Source of the DNA: Asterella californica
Lineage: Eukaryota > Streptophyta > Marchantiopsida > Marchantiales > Aytoniaceae
Assembly (NCBI GenBank): GCA_036924285.1
Contig: JAYKYS010000015.1
Span: 3,224,001-3,288,000 of the forward strand
Reading direction: 5' to 3'
Length of the DNA: 64,000 bases
The notes beneath the pieces were generated by a model. It saw nothing but the letters and a program-made list of their open reading frames with translations. It ran no database searches and was not told the origin of the DNA. The position numbers were made by a program, and so were the translations under genes. Shown here piece after piece: positions 1 to 10,008 of this stretch (positions within the stretch are counted from its first letter, which is position 1; each line of letters opens with the position of its first letter).

Positions 1-753
1 AGCAACCACCACCCTCTCCTCCACCATGTTGAGCTCAATCCGCTCAGCCAGACCAAAGACAACCGTCAACGTCGGAGCGGTATCTCTAAGGAGAGTAGCA
101 TCTCTAACTCTCCAACGCAGCTCCCAATCTAGTATCCCATACCAGAACTGGACTGCCTGTGCTTCAATCACCCCTTGGGTAACGTTGATCAACCGCCTCA
201 TGCGAGTAAACGCCTCGCGTAGGTTCTCTCCAGTCTTCCGCTGGAACTCTTGCAGACTCCTCAACTTGTCGGTCCGCACATCCTGATAGTTCTTCCTCAA
301 ACATTGGAAGAACTGAACCACATGGTTAAACCTTGGTGGTATCCCGTTCACACTACCACCTGCTCCACTACTTGTGGATGCACCGCTGGTAGTAGATACT
401 CCGCCACTTGTGGATGTACCACTGCTACTGGCACCCGAACTCGGAGGTGCTACGCCTCTCGAAACTGCGCCAGTAGTGATAGAAACGTAGTTGAGAGACC
501 AATGTTGTCTCCACAACTCGATCTCAACACTGTAATCTCGCCTGAACTCATGATAATCGTCCATCGGCGACGGTCCCTCCAAGTGTTGGAACAAACCCTT
601 CCATGCCCTGAAGGGTATAAACAGCTGTGGGTTCCGCATCTGCTGCAGATCGCACCAACTGTCGAACTTCTCGATGAAGTCATCCAGCTCAATGATACCA
701 ACTGTACCCGAGTAACGTCGAGGCCCCTTCGTGGTCTCATAGATCTCGTCCAT
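1..753 (-). CDS. Ty3/gypsy-like gag polyprotein, 5' part (runs off left edge)
   Basis: An uninterrupted reading frame of 251 codons starts at an ATG (complement of 751-753) and is still open at base 1, so the 3' part lies outside the window. The frame is also open upstream of this ATG to a TAG near 950. Residues 20-85 are rich in Trp and acidic residues (IELDDFIEKFDSW, FRAWKGLFQHLEG). Residues 95-140 form a Ser/Gly/Thr linker. Residues 165-192 read LRSLQEFQRKTGENLREAF and then TRMRRLI, the pattern of the retrotransposon gag (capsid) domain. Gag assembles the cytoplasmic virus-like particle. No stop or frameshift is visible, unlike every other gag in this window, so this may be a younger copy. 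The opposite strand also shows open frames, which are shadows. Gag assignment is fairly confident; the exact family is unknown. Confidence 0.7.
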   Translation of the reverse strand, partial: MDEIYETTKGPRRYSGTVGIIELDDFIEKFDSWCDLQQMRNPQLFIPFRAWKGLFQHLEGPSPMDDYHEFRRDYSVEIELWRQHWSLNYVSITTGAVSRGVAPPSSGASSSGTSTSGGVSTTSGASTSSGAGGSVNGIPPRFNHVVQFFQCLRKNYQDVRTDKLRSLQEFQRKTGENLREAFTRMRRLINVTQGVIEAQAVQFWYGILDWELRWRVRDATLLRDTAPTLTVVFGLAERIELNMVEERVVVA

Positions 754-1535
754 GTCCCACAACAACGGTGTGGCGACACTAGACTCACCATCAGAAAACG
801 TGTTGTCTGCGTCTGACTCGTCCTGTGGAACAATTGACGGCAATGGTGTAGATAGTCGGTACCTCACCCCACTCCGTGTATACCCACTGTCCGAGAAGTC
901 CCCACCAGAACCTCCCGAGAACTCTATGATGAGAGAATATCGCTAACACACTCCTCAACCAGAATGTCGCAATCTCCATCACCACTGTAACCACCACTTG
1001 CCTAACCACGCTATCGTGTTGGATATTGCATGAAGGATGTCCAGGAAAACGTGAGGTTCCTGGCTGTGGAGATGTTGTGTGCTTACACAGAGACAAGACA
1101 GAGAGAAACAACCACGAAAACGAACGCTGCGATATATACACTCCAAATGTATGTACACTGCCGGTTCTTTCTCCTAAGAGCAAAGAACTGAAAAAAACAG
1201 ACAAGAGCGGTCTGTAACCTGCTTCAAAGCCCTTAAAAACAACCCCTGATTCTCAAACCTGACCCAAAAACACCGAAGCATAGCTCAAAGCAAGAGAAAC
1301 TTCCCTTTGCTAACAAGCAGAGCCACAGCAATATCACACGATCCAAACCCAAGTCCAAACCACATCCATGTACAAGTTCTTAGCTAAAGCTAGCTACAAC
1401 AAGATGTATATAGCCAACCAGAACTCTAACGAACTCAAAAGAGCAAAACCCATAGCGAAGAAACCGAAAAAGATCTATCTGTGAACTTCCTCTTTTCGTC
1501 GAACGGACTTCAGATGTCAATAGGGTCTCCTCCGC
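754..1535 (-). other. Retrotransposon leader/untranslated segment shared with the 14.4-15.1 kb copy
   Basis: On the minus strand this precedes the gag ORF. Bases 1018-1535 match 14557-15066 almost base for base: the tract around GGTTCCTGGCTGTGGAGATG and the run through TCAGATGTC(A/G)ATAGGGTCTCC. The match stops abruptly at 1535/15068, where this copy continues TGTAACACAC and the other continues TGACTCCG. Both junctions look like LTR boundaries, so the same leader is joined to two different LTRs. Confidence 0.55.
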
Positions 1536-2159
1536 TGTAACACACAAGAAAACCAAAAGATGCTCAAAAGTAGTAATTTAAAGATTGAACCCACAAAGAT
1601 GCAAGTAAAGATCATCCAAAAGTAGTAAACATGTGACAAAGGTGATTCTTTATAGTTGTCTTTTATTCTCACGGGCAGAAATCAGTCCCGGTAGAGATCA
1701 AACTCAGGTCTATCCAACAAGACAGAGTTGATAATCCTGACAAATAAACATAACAGATACTGAACAGGTCAGGGACCTCAAGAAACAGATGAACAACAGA
1801 GAAACAGAGCCACGGACGGAAATGTCACACGAGGAAGTACTGCTGAAGTGCTACTAGGTAGCCTCTAGCACCATAAACGCTAAGTATCTTCACACTAAGT
1901 TACTTTCACTACTACTGTTGTAGTGACGCAGGATTTCTCCTTTTGCCCATTTAGTATACAAGATATCGTTCCCACAGAGGATTTGCACAAGTAACGCTGC
2001 TCTAAGTTCTAAGATCTGTTCAAACACACAAACACACGGGTTTTGCCTAGAAATCCCGTCTTCTCACAAACCCACACAAAACTACACGTCTTCCAGACAC
2101 GCCAAATGGTGCTCTGGAACTAAACAAACAACTACCAACTAAAATATCACACATCTATT
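1536..2159. other. Probable LTR of the left-edge element; no gene
   Basis: The sequence begins TGTAACACAC exactly where the shared leader ends. That is the position and terminal dinucleotide expected for the end of a minus-strand 5' LTR. I could not find a second copy or the far end, so the length is unknown. No coding sequence is recognisable. Confidence 0.3.
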
Positions 2160-3559
2160 CACAGAGAAGCTCGGGAAGACGATCTTCCTGCTTCCAGATT
2201 GCTTCTTCCGGTCTTCTCGATACCGTCTTCCCGAAGCGATTCTCGTCTTCTGGGGGTTCACCTCGTCTTCTCACACCTCCAGAAGGCTGTCCTGCTTCGC
2301 AGAACTCGACTAGCAACGGTCGTTACACATTATTCTCACACTCACATTCCAACGGGTTAGATCAATCACAAGATGTATGCCCCCTGTAGCCTTCCTAGGC
2401 TTCTGCCTACGGAAGTTGTCTTCCTGCATCACTACAATGACATTCACCTTCACGGAAGCTCAATAGAAGTATCGGAAGCTCACTAGAAGAAGGTAAGAAG
2501 ATGGGAAAGATGGGAGAAGATGGGGAAGATGAGAAAAACCAAACAAGAGAAAACAAGATAAAAAGAGGCAATGAAGATTCCGACAGGCTTCTAGTCCGGA
2601 TCCTGACTAACAAGCCATCCCTGCTTGTAATAGTTTGGGGAGGAAGACAACAAACGTGAGTACTGTTGCACCGTCTTCTACTCGAGGATGTCGTCTTCTG
2701 TTGCGGGAAGAAGGATTCTTTCTTCTTCACTTCGCCGCTCTGACTGCTTTGTCTTCTAGGATCACTTACCCAGAAGACCGTTCGTACGTAGATCCCAAGT
2801 GCTCTACTGAACGAGTCAAGCTACACTTCCACAACTGCTGACAGTCACCGTCACTCAAGAAGAACACTTCCCATGCACAATTGGGAGCGAATTCAAGGAA
2901 CTCACCATCCAGAAGACACGGACAAAGCTTCTGCACTCAAATCCACAATCTATTCCCCGAGAAGAAGTCACAATGGTATTGGGAAGCTCACTCCCTCTAC
3001 TTCCTGCGTCTACTCCTCGACACACCAGTCTAGCTAACAGGACTGCACGAGGATGCCGTTCCCTGTCCCTAGATTGTCCACTACTTCTATCTATATCGTC
3101 GAACCACTGCTGGTGCGAGTATGCAGACCCCTCCTGTATATTCCAAGACTATTCGTATGTTTCCCCCAACGGGTGTAGTGTGAAGAACTATCTATCTTGT
3201 CTCTGCTCTAATGTGTCTCGTCTGCCTGCTCATAGAATCGAAGTGTATGTTCAGTTACTACAGAATCCTACAGAACTGGCAGAACTGGCAGAGCTCCATT
3301 TCCTACTCTACGATCCTACTTAACCATCTGCCTCGAGAGCCAGGGGAGGCGACCACCAGGGAGAGAGAGAGAGGCGCTGACAAGAGGTTGTCACCTCACA
3401 TGCATGCGGTCCCTCTTCCCAATTAGCCCTCCACTGTGTTACTCCTACGCTACCTATGCTGCCACATGGGATCCTAACTATTTTTACATGGAAAACTGCC
3501 ACCCTTAAGATAGCATGTCCGATCCTACTAAATCTGGAAGTGTTGATTGAGTTTGCTAA
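2160..3559. repeat. Noncoding stretch rich in GTCTTC/GAAGAC motifs
   Basis: No gene is supported here. The hexamer GTCTTC or its complement GAAGAC, often extended to GTCTTCC/GGAAGAC, recurs throughout, most densely at 2170-2290 and 2640-2790. The same motif continues through the downstream coding pair and its 5' flank. A short (GA)n tract lies at 3358-3373. Confidence 0.5.
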
Positions 3560-4630
3560 CTACTCTGATTGCTCGGTGGTAATCTCTACATGATCTGCTC
3601 CTACCGGAGCTACTACCTCGACTTCTGATGGACTGGGAAGCCCTGCACTTACCTCGGGTACCACTGAGGTAGCTTTCCTCTCCTCGCTCTTCGCTGGTCC
3701 TGCGGTTTCTGCGGCTGCGTCTTCCTCGGCTTCGACTTCGGAAGACGGAATGGTCTTCTGGGAAGACGAGTCGAATGGTGCGTTTTCGGTCTTCTGAGGC
3801 ACAGATGCAGTACTAGGGACCATGGCGACCTCATAGAGGTCCAAGGAAGTCGCTTCCTCCACGCGGAATACCTGGGAAGACGGCTCGTCTTCCTGTCTTC
3901 CAGAAGACATCATGTCTTCCGGGGCGTCTTCTAGAGTCTTCTCGTCTTCCAATGCTGTCACCACCAAGTGTACAGCGAGATCGAACTCCTCCTTCTCCAT
4001 TCCGGATCCAGTCGATGGTGCTGGAGCGTGGGAAGATGCGGTTGCAGGTGTCGGAAGTGAGGGAAGACCATAAAGTGTCTTCACTCCTTCTATCTGTCTA
4101 TCCAAGTACCTGAACATACTCTCCCGGCATTCCACCAACATCGTTCTGGACTCGCTGTCCCATCCTCTAGCTAAGATAAGTAACTTCTTACCCGCGGTGA
4201 AGTTGAACTTCTTCCGAAGCGCTTCTACCGACTGAGTTAGCATCTTCTGCGCACGGGCCTCTGCTGCTTCCCTCTGCGTCTTCTCCACTGCAGCTCGCGC
4301 TTCTGCGGCTTCTCGCTGCGCCTTCCAAGTGGTCTGCTCTTCTGCGAGGGCAGTGATCTTCTCCCGCACTCGGAGAACTTCCTGATCGCGCTGCTGTACT
4401 CGCGCCTGCAACTCCTGGTTGCTCTTCCGAAGTTGCATCGACTCCTTGGCAGAGGCGGCTGCTTCCGCCTTGTACCTGGCTGCAAGCTTCTCCGTGGTGC
4501 GGAGACTAGCTTCCAGCGACTCCGTCTTCTGCTGGCTGTCTTCCTGTCGCAGCAAGGTGCGCAGGCCGAATCCAGGCTGTAAGGGCTTCTCCTGTGCCCT
4601 CGCTCTCCTCTCCAGCAACTCCATAGCGGG
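3560..4630 (-). CDS. Coiled-coil C-terminal part of locus 1 (orphan family)
   Basis: This ORF is in the same frame as the upstream ORF at 4631-5872 and separated from it only by one TAG codon. An ATG three codons after the TAG (4622-4624) gives 354 residues. Residues 25-150 are strongly heptad-like with Glu/Gln/Arg/Ala (QQKTESLEASLRTTEKLAAR and onwards), a predicted long coiled coil. Residues 150-200 form a less charged segment, and the rest is acidic and Ser/Pro rich with many ED/SS pairs written with GAAGAC codons. The equivalent region of locus 2 (8296-9030) has the same coiled-coil layout. I do not recognise the family. It could be a retroelement gag-like protein or a lineage-specific gene. 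Whether it is translated alone, by readthrough, or not at all cannot be told from sequence. Confidence 0.5.
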   Translation of the reverse strand, partial: PAMELLERRARAQEKPLQPGFGLRTLLRQEDSQQKTESLEASLRTTEKLAARYKAEAAASAKESMQLRKSNQELQARVQQRDQEVLRVREKITALAEEQTTWKAQREAAEARAAVEKTQREAAEARAQKMLTQSVEALRKKFNFTAGKKLLILARGWDSESRTMLVECRESMFRYLDRQIEGVKTLYGLPSLPTPATASSHAPAPSTGSGMEKEEFDLAVHLVVTALEDEKTLEDAPEDMMSSGRQEDEPSSQVFRVEEATSLDLYEVAMVPSTASVPQKTENAPFDSSSQKTIPSSEVEAEEDAAAETAGPAKSEERKATSVVPEVSAGLPSPSEVEVVAPVGADHVEITTEQSE

Positions 4631-5872
4631 CTAGATCTCCTTCTGGAAGTAGGCACTGAACTCCTCCAGTCGTCTTCCTGCGGAAGACAAGTTCATCTCC
4701 ACCACTCGCTCCATGGTGTCGACTTCGTCTTCCAGAGGCAAGGAAGCCTCTTCCGCTACTACGGCCTTCATCTTCTGTGCACGAGAAGAAGGTACTCTTC
4801 TCATCTTCCGGGGTGGAAGACTCCTCATGGCAGGAGCGGCTCTCTTCTTTGCGCTTCCTCGCATCGCAGCAGGAGCGCCCATCCATTCTTCGTCTTCTGG
4901 AGTCTTCGGAAGACTCCCAGGTGTTACAGAAGCTGTCTTCTGCTCCGATCGGGTACTCAGCAGCTCTACCTCCGAGTCCGACTCCGATCCTGAATGAATG
5001 AGGGAGATGGGTGTCCTCGGTACACTTCTGGAACCCATCTTCCTCAGTGGCGTGGCGTCTTCCGACCCACTAGACTCATCTTTCCTCACCAGAAGCGTCT
5101 TCTGGTGAGAGCCGGGCCTCAGCTGTGGCATCAGAGTGGGAGGGGGCGTTGCTGCTGCCTCTCGATCATCGTCTTCCGAGGTCTCCTCCTTCACCTCTTG
5201 TCGCTCCGTTGGTCCATACACTGCCAGCTGATCTTCTCTAAGATCCCCCATGGCTACATACAAGTAGCAGAAGAAGGGCGTCAAGTGTCCTCCCGCCGGG
5301 GTACCCAAGTATGCTAGCTCCGTCTGTACATAGTTGTGGATGTACGCGCCCCAGTAGATTGGCATTGTGTCATCCCACACTGATTCCAGGAACTCCACGT
5401 CCTGATCTCCTAAGTACCTCGTCTTCTGCGCTTTCCCCTTGGGAAAGAGATGCAGAAATAACTTCGCCAGGAGGCGCTTCTTCGGCTCCCGGTAAGATTC
5501 TATCTTCCAACCGTTCCTCCCCTGCCTGTCTTCCACGAAAAGGCAGGTGGTACTCCCAGGCACATGCCACGAACTCACAATCCTAGGCAATATCTTCTTC
5601 TCGTACCAATATCCTCGGTTCTCGGACTCAGGCCTGTGAAACGCCTTACGCCACCAGTCTTCAGTCCAGGAAGACGGTCTTTCCCGAGCTACTCTTGCCT
5701 TCGCAGGTACACGGTTACGCGGTGGTAACGCTGTCCACACCTCCTCCAGAAGCCCTTGATCTGCGAGGTTCCAATCCCACAGGAAGAAGTCGAGACCCAA
5801 CTCCTTGAGGAAAGGAGTGGCCTCGGCCAATTCTGCCGTTGGTAACACCAAGCCTCGCGGATGCATCGACAT
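4631..5872 (-). CDS. N-terminal domain protein of locus 1 (orphan family, gag-like?)
   Basis: The first ATG of the open frame is the complement of 5870-5872, giving 413 residues. The frame is open for about 25 codons further upstream without ATG. Residues 1-220 form a compact Trp/aromatic-rich domain (LGLDFFLWDWN, RNGWKIESYREPKKR, IYWGAYIHNYVQTELAYLG). The remainder is acidic, Ser/Pro rich and repetitive. The domain aligns with the locus 2 ORF at 9031-10008 (RNGYKTSDYVHPKKR and HWARIFHRHVQKLW at matching places), so the two loci are diverged tandem paralogues on the same strand. The frame ends at TAG (4631-4633) and then stays open for 354 codons. No zinc knuckle, protease or polymerase motif is visible. 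Function unknown; a capsid-like protein of a nonautonomous element is possible. Confidence 0.5.
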   Translation of the reverse strand: MSMHPRGLVLPTAELAEATPFLKELGLDFFLWDWNLADQGLLEEVWTALPPRNRVPAKARVARERPSSWTEDWWRKAFHRPESENRGYWYEKKILPRIVSSWHVPGSTTCLFVEDRQGRNGWKIESYREPKKRLLAKLFLHLFPKGKAQKTRYLGDQDVEFLESVWDDTMPIYWGAYIHNYVQTELAYLGTPAGGHLTPFFCYLYVAMGDLREDQLAVYGPTERQEVKEETSEDDDREAAATPPPTLMPQLRPGSHQKTLLVRKDESSGSEDATPLRKMGSRSVPRTPISLIHSGSESDSEVELLSTRSEQKTASVTPGSLPKTPEDEEWMGAPAAMRGSAKKRAAPAMRSLPPRKMRRVPSSRAQKMKAVVAEEASLPLEDEVDTMERVVEMNLSSAGRRLEEFSAYFQKEI

Positions 5873-6764
5873 ACCTGGAAGATCTGTTGCACTAAACCAC
5901 AAGCACCTACTATGAGCTGAAGGCTCAGTCCTTCCCGAGTGCCCACAGTCTAGCTTCTACTTCTCAGAAGACGAAACTAGTCTTCCAGAAGACAGCTACT
6001 CCGTCTTCCGGGATTCTAACAGTACTTCCTAGATAGCTCTCGTCTTCTGAGCTATATCTAAACAATCCTATCTAAGCAAGGCCTCGCATGGATTACCAAG
6101 AAGACAACCCACCTTGCATTACATCCTACTTCCTATCAGAAGATACAAGATATGCGAGAAGTAGAGTATGAGAAAGGTTCAGAAGAAGGTTGCGGGCTCC
6201 TGCGGTGACAGTGGCCTCTGGGAAGACACTCGGGACAGCTTCCGATTCAATGTCTTTCTCGGAAGACTTCCCGAAGTCAGACTTTCCTCCACCGATCTCA
6301 CCTGTCTTCGTCTTCCTACACGCAATCTATCCTCACAACAGACTCAAGACATTTGCACTCTGTTCTTCTGACTTCTCACCTCTCATACGCACTCAGAAGA
6401 AGCTTGCTGCATGATGGGACGACATGACCCTCGACCATTCTCTCCAGATTCTGCCAGCAAGACTTCTCACAACTCTCTTCTAAGTTCGGGAAGAAGAAAG
6501 AACGGCTGCTATGGATCGGACAGAAGAGATCCGAATGGACCCTCGCGTCTTCTCGCTCATTTTGCCAGCCTTCCAGTCTTCTAGTCTCTCTAGGAAGATG
6601 GGGAGTTGAGAAGCTTGGAAGACCGGGAGGCACAGGCCTAGTTCCCGACTTCCAACTTCTCGAAATAACACAACAACTCACCACTCCACTCAGGATTCGT
6701 ACCAAGCCTCTCTAAACACAAAAGCAAAGCAAATCCACTCTTGATACGAATTGTGTTCAGTCGA

Positions 6765-6848
6765 CTTCCGAAGACAGTCTTCCGAAGACGGTCTTCCGAA
6801 GACAGTCAAGTTCAAGAAGCGTCTTCCGAAGATGTTCCCATCTTCCGA
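6765..6848. repeat. Cluster of GTCTTCCGAAGAC near-palindromes
   Basis: Three back-to-back copies of GTCTTCCGAAGAC or a close variant lie at about 6769-6806, with a related copy (GTCTTCCGAAGAT) at 6820-6832 and TCTTCCGAA again at 6841-6849. Each unit is a 13-nt near-palindrome, so the cluster can fold into short hairpins. Confidence 0.7.
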
Positions 6849-7624
6849 ATCGTCTTCTGTTCCAAGTTTCGGGGGTAGAGAGATAGTAGGGTAGGGAAAT
6901 TGATAGTTGGGATCTCCAATTTGAAGACGAGGGGTAGGGAAGCTCGAATTGAGCTCGGGAAGAAGCAAGGAGATGTCTTGACAGAAATTGGGCAGCGCTT
7001 CCGCGCCCAATGTCTCAAATAGAAAGAATGGGGGGTGGGGGTAATCGATTAGGCTGCCTGCACACAACGAAGGAAGCGCGGGGAATACCAGAAAAAGGCG
7101 AGAAGAAGTGGGAAGGGGAAAGAACCTCTACAGTCTTCTTCGGCTCCCCGAGTTGCCTTCGACCTCCGCGCGCTTCTGGCTCTTGTCCTAGCTTCCAATG
7201 CGACTCCTCTTGAATGCGCCTGCTGTCAATTTCGGTCCACACCTCGATTCTATCTTCGCTTCTACTCGCCACTCTCCACTGTCAGCTTCTCGGAAGCTCC
7301 ACAGAAACGCCTTCGCTTTCTTTGCTGTTTGTGCTCCCGCAATTCGATCTCACTCTTCGCCTAGCTGCTAACTTACTCTCTCCTACCTCGATGTCTTACT
7401 CGATTCCTCTCTCAATGCTAGCTCACGAAGCTCACTCTCTCAATCGATCTTCTTCAAGCGCTGTGCTGCGGGAAGTTGGAAGGTGCCTAATGTGCTTCCT
7501 CATGCATCTTCCCCGCAGATTAGGGGTTCTCGACCTTGGGTGTATCTTCCTGACCTACCTACCTATTCGGTGCGCCCCAGTAGGTACACCTACTGTCTTA
7601 CCCGAAAACTCGTGGTTGGTCCTT

Positions 7625-7795
7625 CGCAGTCGCTGTCTTCTGGAAGACAGGTGTCTTCTGCCGTCTTCCGCCGTCTTCCCGTCTTCTGAAGACGCAACTG
7701 GGAAGACGCTCTTCCAAAGACGGTCGTCTTCCGAAGAAGTCAACTTCTTATTACAAACAGCTCTTAAGATCATCTTCCTGTTAAGGAAGACGTAA
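7625..7795. repeat. Second cluster of GTCTTC/GAAGAC motifs
   Basis: GTCTTCTGGAAGAC, GTCTTCCGCCGTCTTCC, GTCTTCTGAAGAC, GGAAGAC and GTCTTCCGAAGA follow each other within about 130 bases, ending with GGAAGACG near 7785. The motif is then no longer frequent, so this cluster marks the right limit of the GTCTTC-rich domain. Confidence 0.65.
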
Positions 7796-8295
7796 TCTTA
7801 AGTAACAACGCTTCTTCAGTTATACAAACAAGTTATTATTCTTAAAAATTTCAAAAATTCGTGCATCCTGTAATTTGTGGGCACCACAACTGTCCTCGGA
7901 AAACTCTGACGAAGAAGACTGTTCTTCTGCCGAAGTACCAGACTGAACTTCTTCCTAAGTGTTCCACTAAAGAACAACTTCCTCTGAAGTCAACTCCGTC
8001 CAAAAACGTCTTCGTAAGAAACTAACCCCGCAGATGCTGGTCTATTCTCAGTCCTCGCCGCAAACGTTCTACTCTGATTTCAAATGTCAATAGCAAATCC
8101 TTCGACACCCAGACTAATTCCTACCACAGCAAACTACGATACTTCGTAGGTAAATCCCCGAAGAAGACAAAACACTCAATGGCTCCGCAAACTTAGGAAA
8201 TAGAAAACTCAAAAATGATAAAACACAAAGAGGTATTGAGCACGAGCAAAACAGTGCTTATATACAGATTTTCCCGAAGATGACGGATCTTCTTC

Positions 8296-9030
8296 CTAAG
8301 AAGTCGGGAGCACTTCTGGGCCGTCGGATGAAGGTCTTGTGCCTGAAACGACACCAGGAACAACACCGCTTCCTATCGCTAACTCTCTACCTATCTCGCA
8401 AACTGAGAACTCTATGGTTGCTCTAACCTCTCTAAGCTCCCTAACTACCCGTTGGCCTAGCCTAGCTACTCGGTTCTTGGCTGAAGTACCCTCCGCATCT
8501 GCAGCTACAAACTCCTCTCTAATCTGACGAAGAAATCCCAGCTCCTCGGTGTCCAATTCGACGGCGAAGTAGTTCTTCAACGTCGGCTCGATCCTACTCC
8601 GAAGTTGAGCGTTGAGCTCTTCGACCGATGTTAGTCGACGCCTCGTATCCTCGACTTCCTTAGTCATTTCCGCGACCACGTCCTGAGCACGATCCATCTG
8701 AACGCGCATCTCGTCCAATTGCTTCTTCATCAGAGAAAGTGCTTTCTCATGTACTTTCTCCTGATCCAACTTCTGTCGAAGAAGATCCTCTTTCTCCGAT
8801 GTCTCGTTCTTCAACTCCTCAACCTTCGCTTGGGTCTCTTTCTGTGCCATGAGGAGAGTTGTGCGTAAGTTCTCTTTCTCCTCCTTACCTCGGCCGAAGT
8901 GCATCGTCTGCACTAACTCCGCTAGGTTCAGCTTCCGACCGACAACCTCCTCGTATGTCCCGCGGTTTCCTTCTAAGCTATGCAGTAGTGGTACGACTAC
9001 CTCTTGGATGTACTTCGCCGAAGAAGTAAG
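8296..9030 (-). CDS. Coiled-coil C-terminal part of locus 2 (orphan family)
   Basis: The frame is continuous with the ORF at 9031-10008 apart from one TAG (9031-9033), and is open for 244 codons after it. There is no ATG until Met at 8902-8904 (TMHFGRGKEEKENL). Residues in the middle are a clear coiled coil (ETQAKVEELKNETSEKEDLL, then DEMRVQMDRAQDVVAEMTKE). A conserved-looking tail follows (EELGFLRQIREEFVAADAEG). Because no good start exists between the TAG and residue about 43, this part looks like the continuation of the upstream ORF rather than a separate gene. It is paralogous in layout to 3560-4630. Function unknown. Confidence 0.5.
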   Translation of the reverse strand, partial: LTSSAKYIQEVVVPLLHSLEGNRGTYEEVVGRKLNLAELVQTMHFGRGKEEKENLRTTLLMAQKETQAKVEELKNETSEKEDLLRQKLDQEKVHEKALSLMKKQLDEMRVQMDRAQDVVAEMTKEVEDTRRRLTSVEELNAQLRSRIEPTLKNYFAVELDTEELGFLRQIREEFVAADAEGTSAKNRVARLGQRVVRELREVRATIEFSVCEIGRELAIGSGVVPGVVSGTRPSSDGPEVLPTS

Positions 9031-10008
9031 CTACTCTATCTCTCCTATCGTCGATAGAGAAAGAGTAGTCTTCTGTGTAGTGTCAGCGCTCTTCTCCGCC
9101 TGAGGAGTATCTCCTTCTTTGGCTTCCTCTTCGTCAGCTGCTTCACCATCTGCACATATCGTCTTAGTCATCTTCATCTTCTTTCTCGACTTCTGTACAG
9201 ACCTCGGCGTCTCTTCCAACGGTTTCTTCCTTCCACTTCTGCGGACCAGAGGAGATACCTCGATCACATCTTCGTCTTCGGCCGGGTTCACTTCTTCGGT
9301 TGCTTTCTCTGGAGCTGGTGCTAAAGTCGATACCTCCTGCCTTTGCACTGTCTCCACTGCTACTTCGGTCGCTGCTTCCTCGTCGAAGAACTTCTCGAGT
9401 TGTGCGTCTTGGGCTGGAGTCTGTACCACCGGGAATTCGTCTTCTTCGGCTGCTGTGGTGAAGTCCAATTTCTTCTGCGCTCCGGTCGATAACAGTCCCA
9501 TCTCCATGTAGAACACCGAGACAAATGGTCCTATGTACACCATGTCCTCCTCCTTCCAAAGCTTCTGCACATGACGATGAAAGATCCTCGCCCAATGCGC
9601 TCTTCTCCCGGCGAAGAGCTGCTCAATGAAATTGATCTGCCAATTCGACATGTACGTTGTTCTTCGTGGTCGGAAGATCGCCATGATCGCATCAGCAACT
9701 TCTCTCTTCTTCGGATGAACGTAATCGCTCGTCTTGTAACCGTTCCTCCCCTGCGGTAATTCCTTGAAGAGCTTGGGGAAGTTCTTCACTGCTTCGGGCG
9801 AAGCTGCGGCGGATACGCTGTCGAAGAGAAGATCGTCTTCTCGACCTGCATCGTCAGTCCCCAAGACATCAGACCAATGATCTTCGGTCAAGTTACAAGG
9901 CCACCCATAGTTGTCATCGGCCGGATGCTGTTTACATATCTTCAACTCGTGTACTAACTTCAGAGGAGACCATCCCCACCAAGGAAGTAAGAGGAATGCT
10001 AATCCCAT
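9031..10008 (-). CDS. N-terminal domain protein of locus 2 (orphan family)
   Basis: The ORF has 325 residues from an ATG at 10006-10008. The frame is open upstream to a TAA near 10078 without another ATG, and those codons (RAALRRYEKELEE) align with the start of locus 1, so the true start has probably been lost or lies in another exon. Residues 1-175 carry the same aromatic-rich domain as locus 1 (MGLAFLLLPWWGW; GRNGYKTSDYVHPKKR; HWARIFHRHVQKLW). The rest is acidic and Ser/Thr rich with basic patches (RRSGRKKP, KSRKKMKM) that could be nuclear localisation signals. The frame ends at TAG, about 18 codons before the aligned position of the locus 1 TAG. Role unknown. Confidence 0.5.
   Translation of the reverse strand: MGLAFLLLPWWGWSPLKLVHELKICKQHPADDNYGWPCNLTEDHWSDVLGTDDAGREDDLLFDSVSAAASPEAVKNFPKLFKELPQGRNGYKTSDYVHPKKREVADAIMAIFRPRRTTYMSNWQINFIEQLFAGRRAHWARIFHRHVQKLWKEEDMVYIGPFVSVFYMEMGLLSTGAQKKLDFTTAAEEDEFPVVQTPAQDAQLEKFFDEEAATEVAVETVQRQEVSTLAPAPEKATEEVNPAEDEDVIEVSPLVRRSGRKKPLEETPRSVQKSRKKMKMTKTICADGEAADEEEAKEGDTPQAEKSADTTQKTTLSLSTIGEIE

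Larger units (their letters stand above)
5873..8295. other. Noncoding 5' flank of locus 1 and spacer to locus 2
   Basis: No coding region is supported. The stretch holds dense GTCTTC/GAAGAC motifs to about 7795, including two tight clusters listed separately. It then changes to AT-richer sequence (7796-7870) and to CTTC/GAAG-rich sequence of the locus 2 type. Several open frames here are short and on conflicting strands. Confidence 0.4.
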
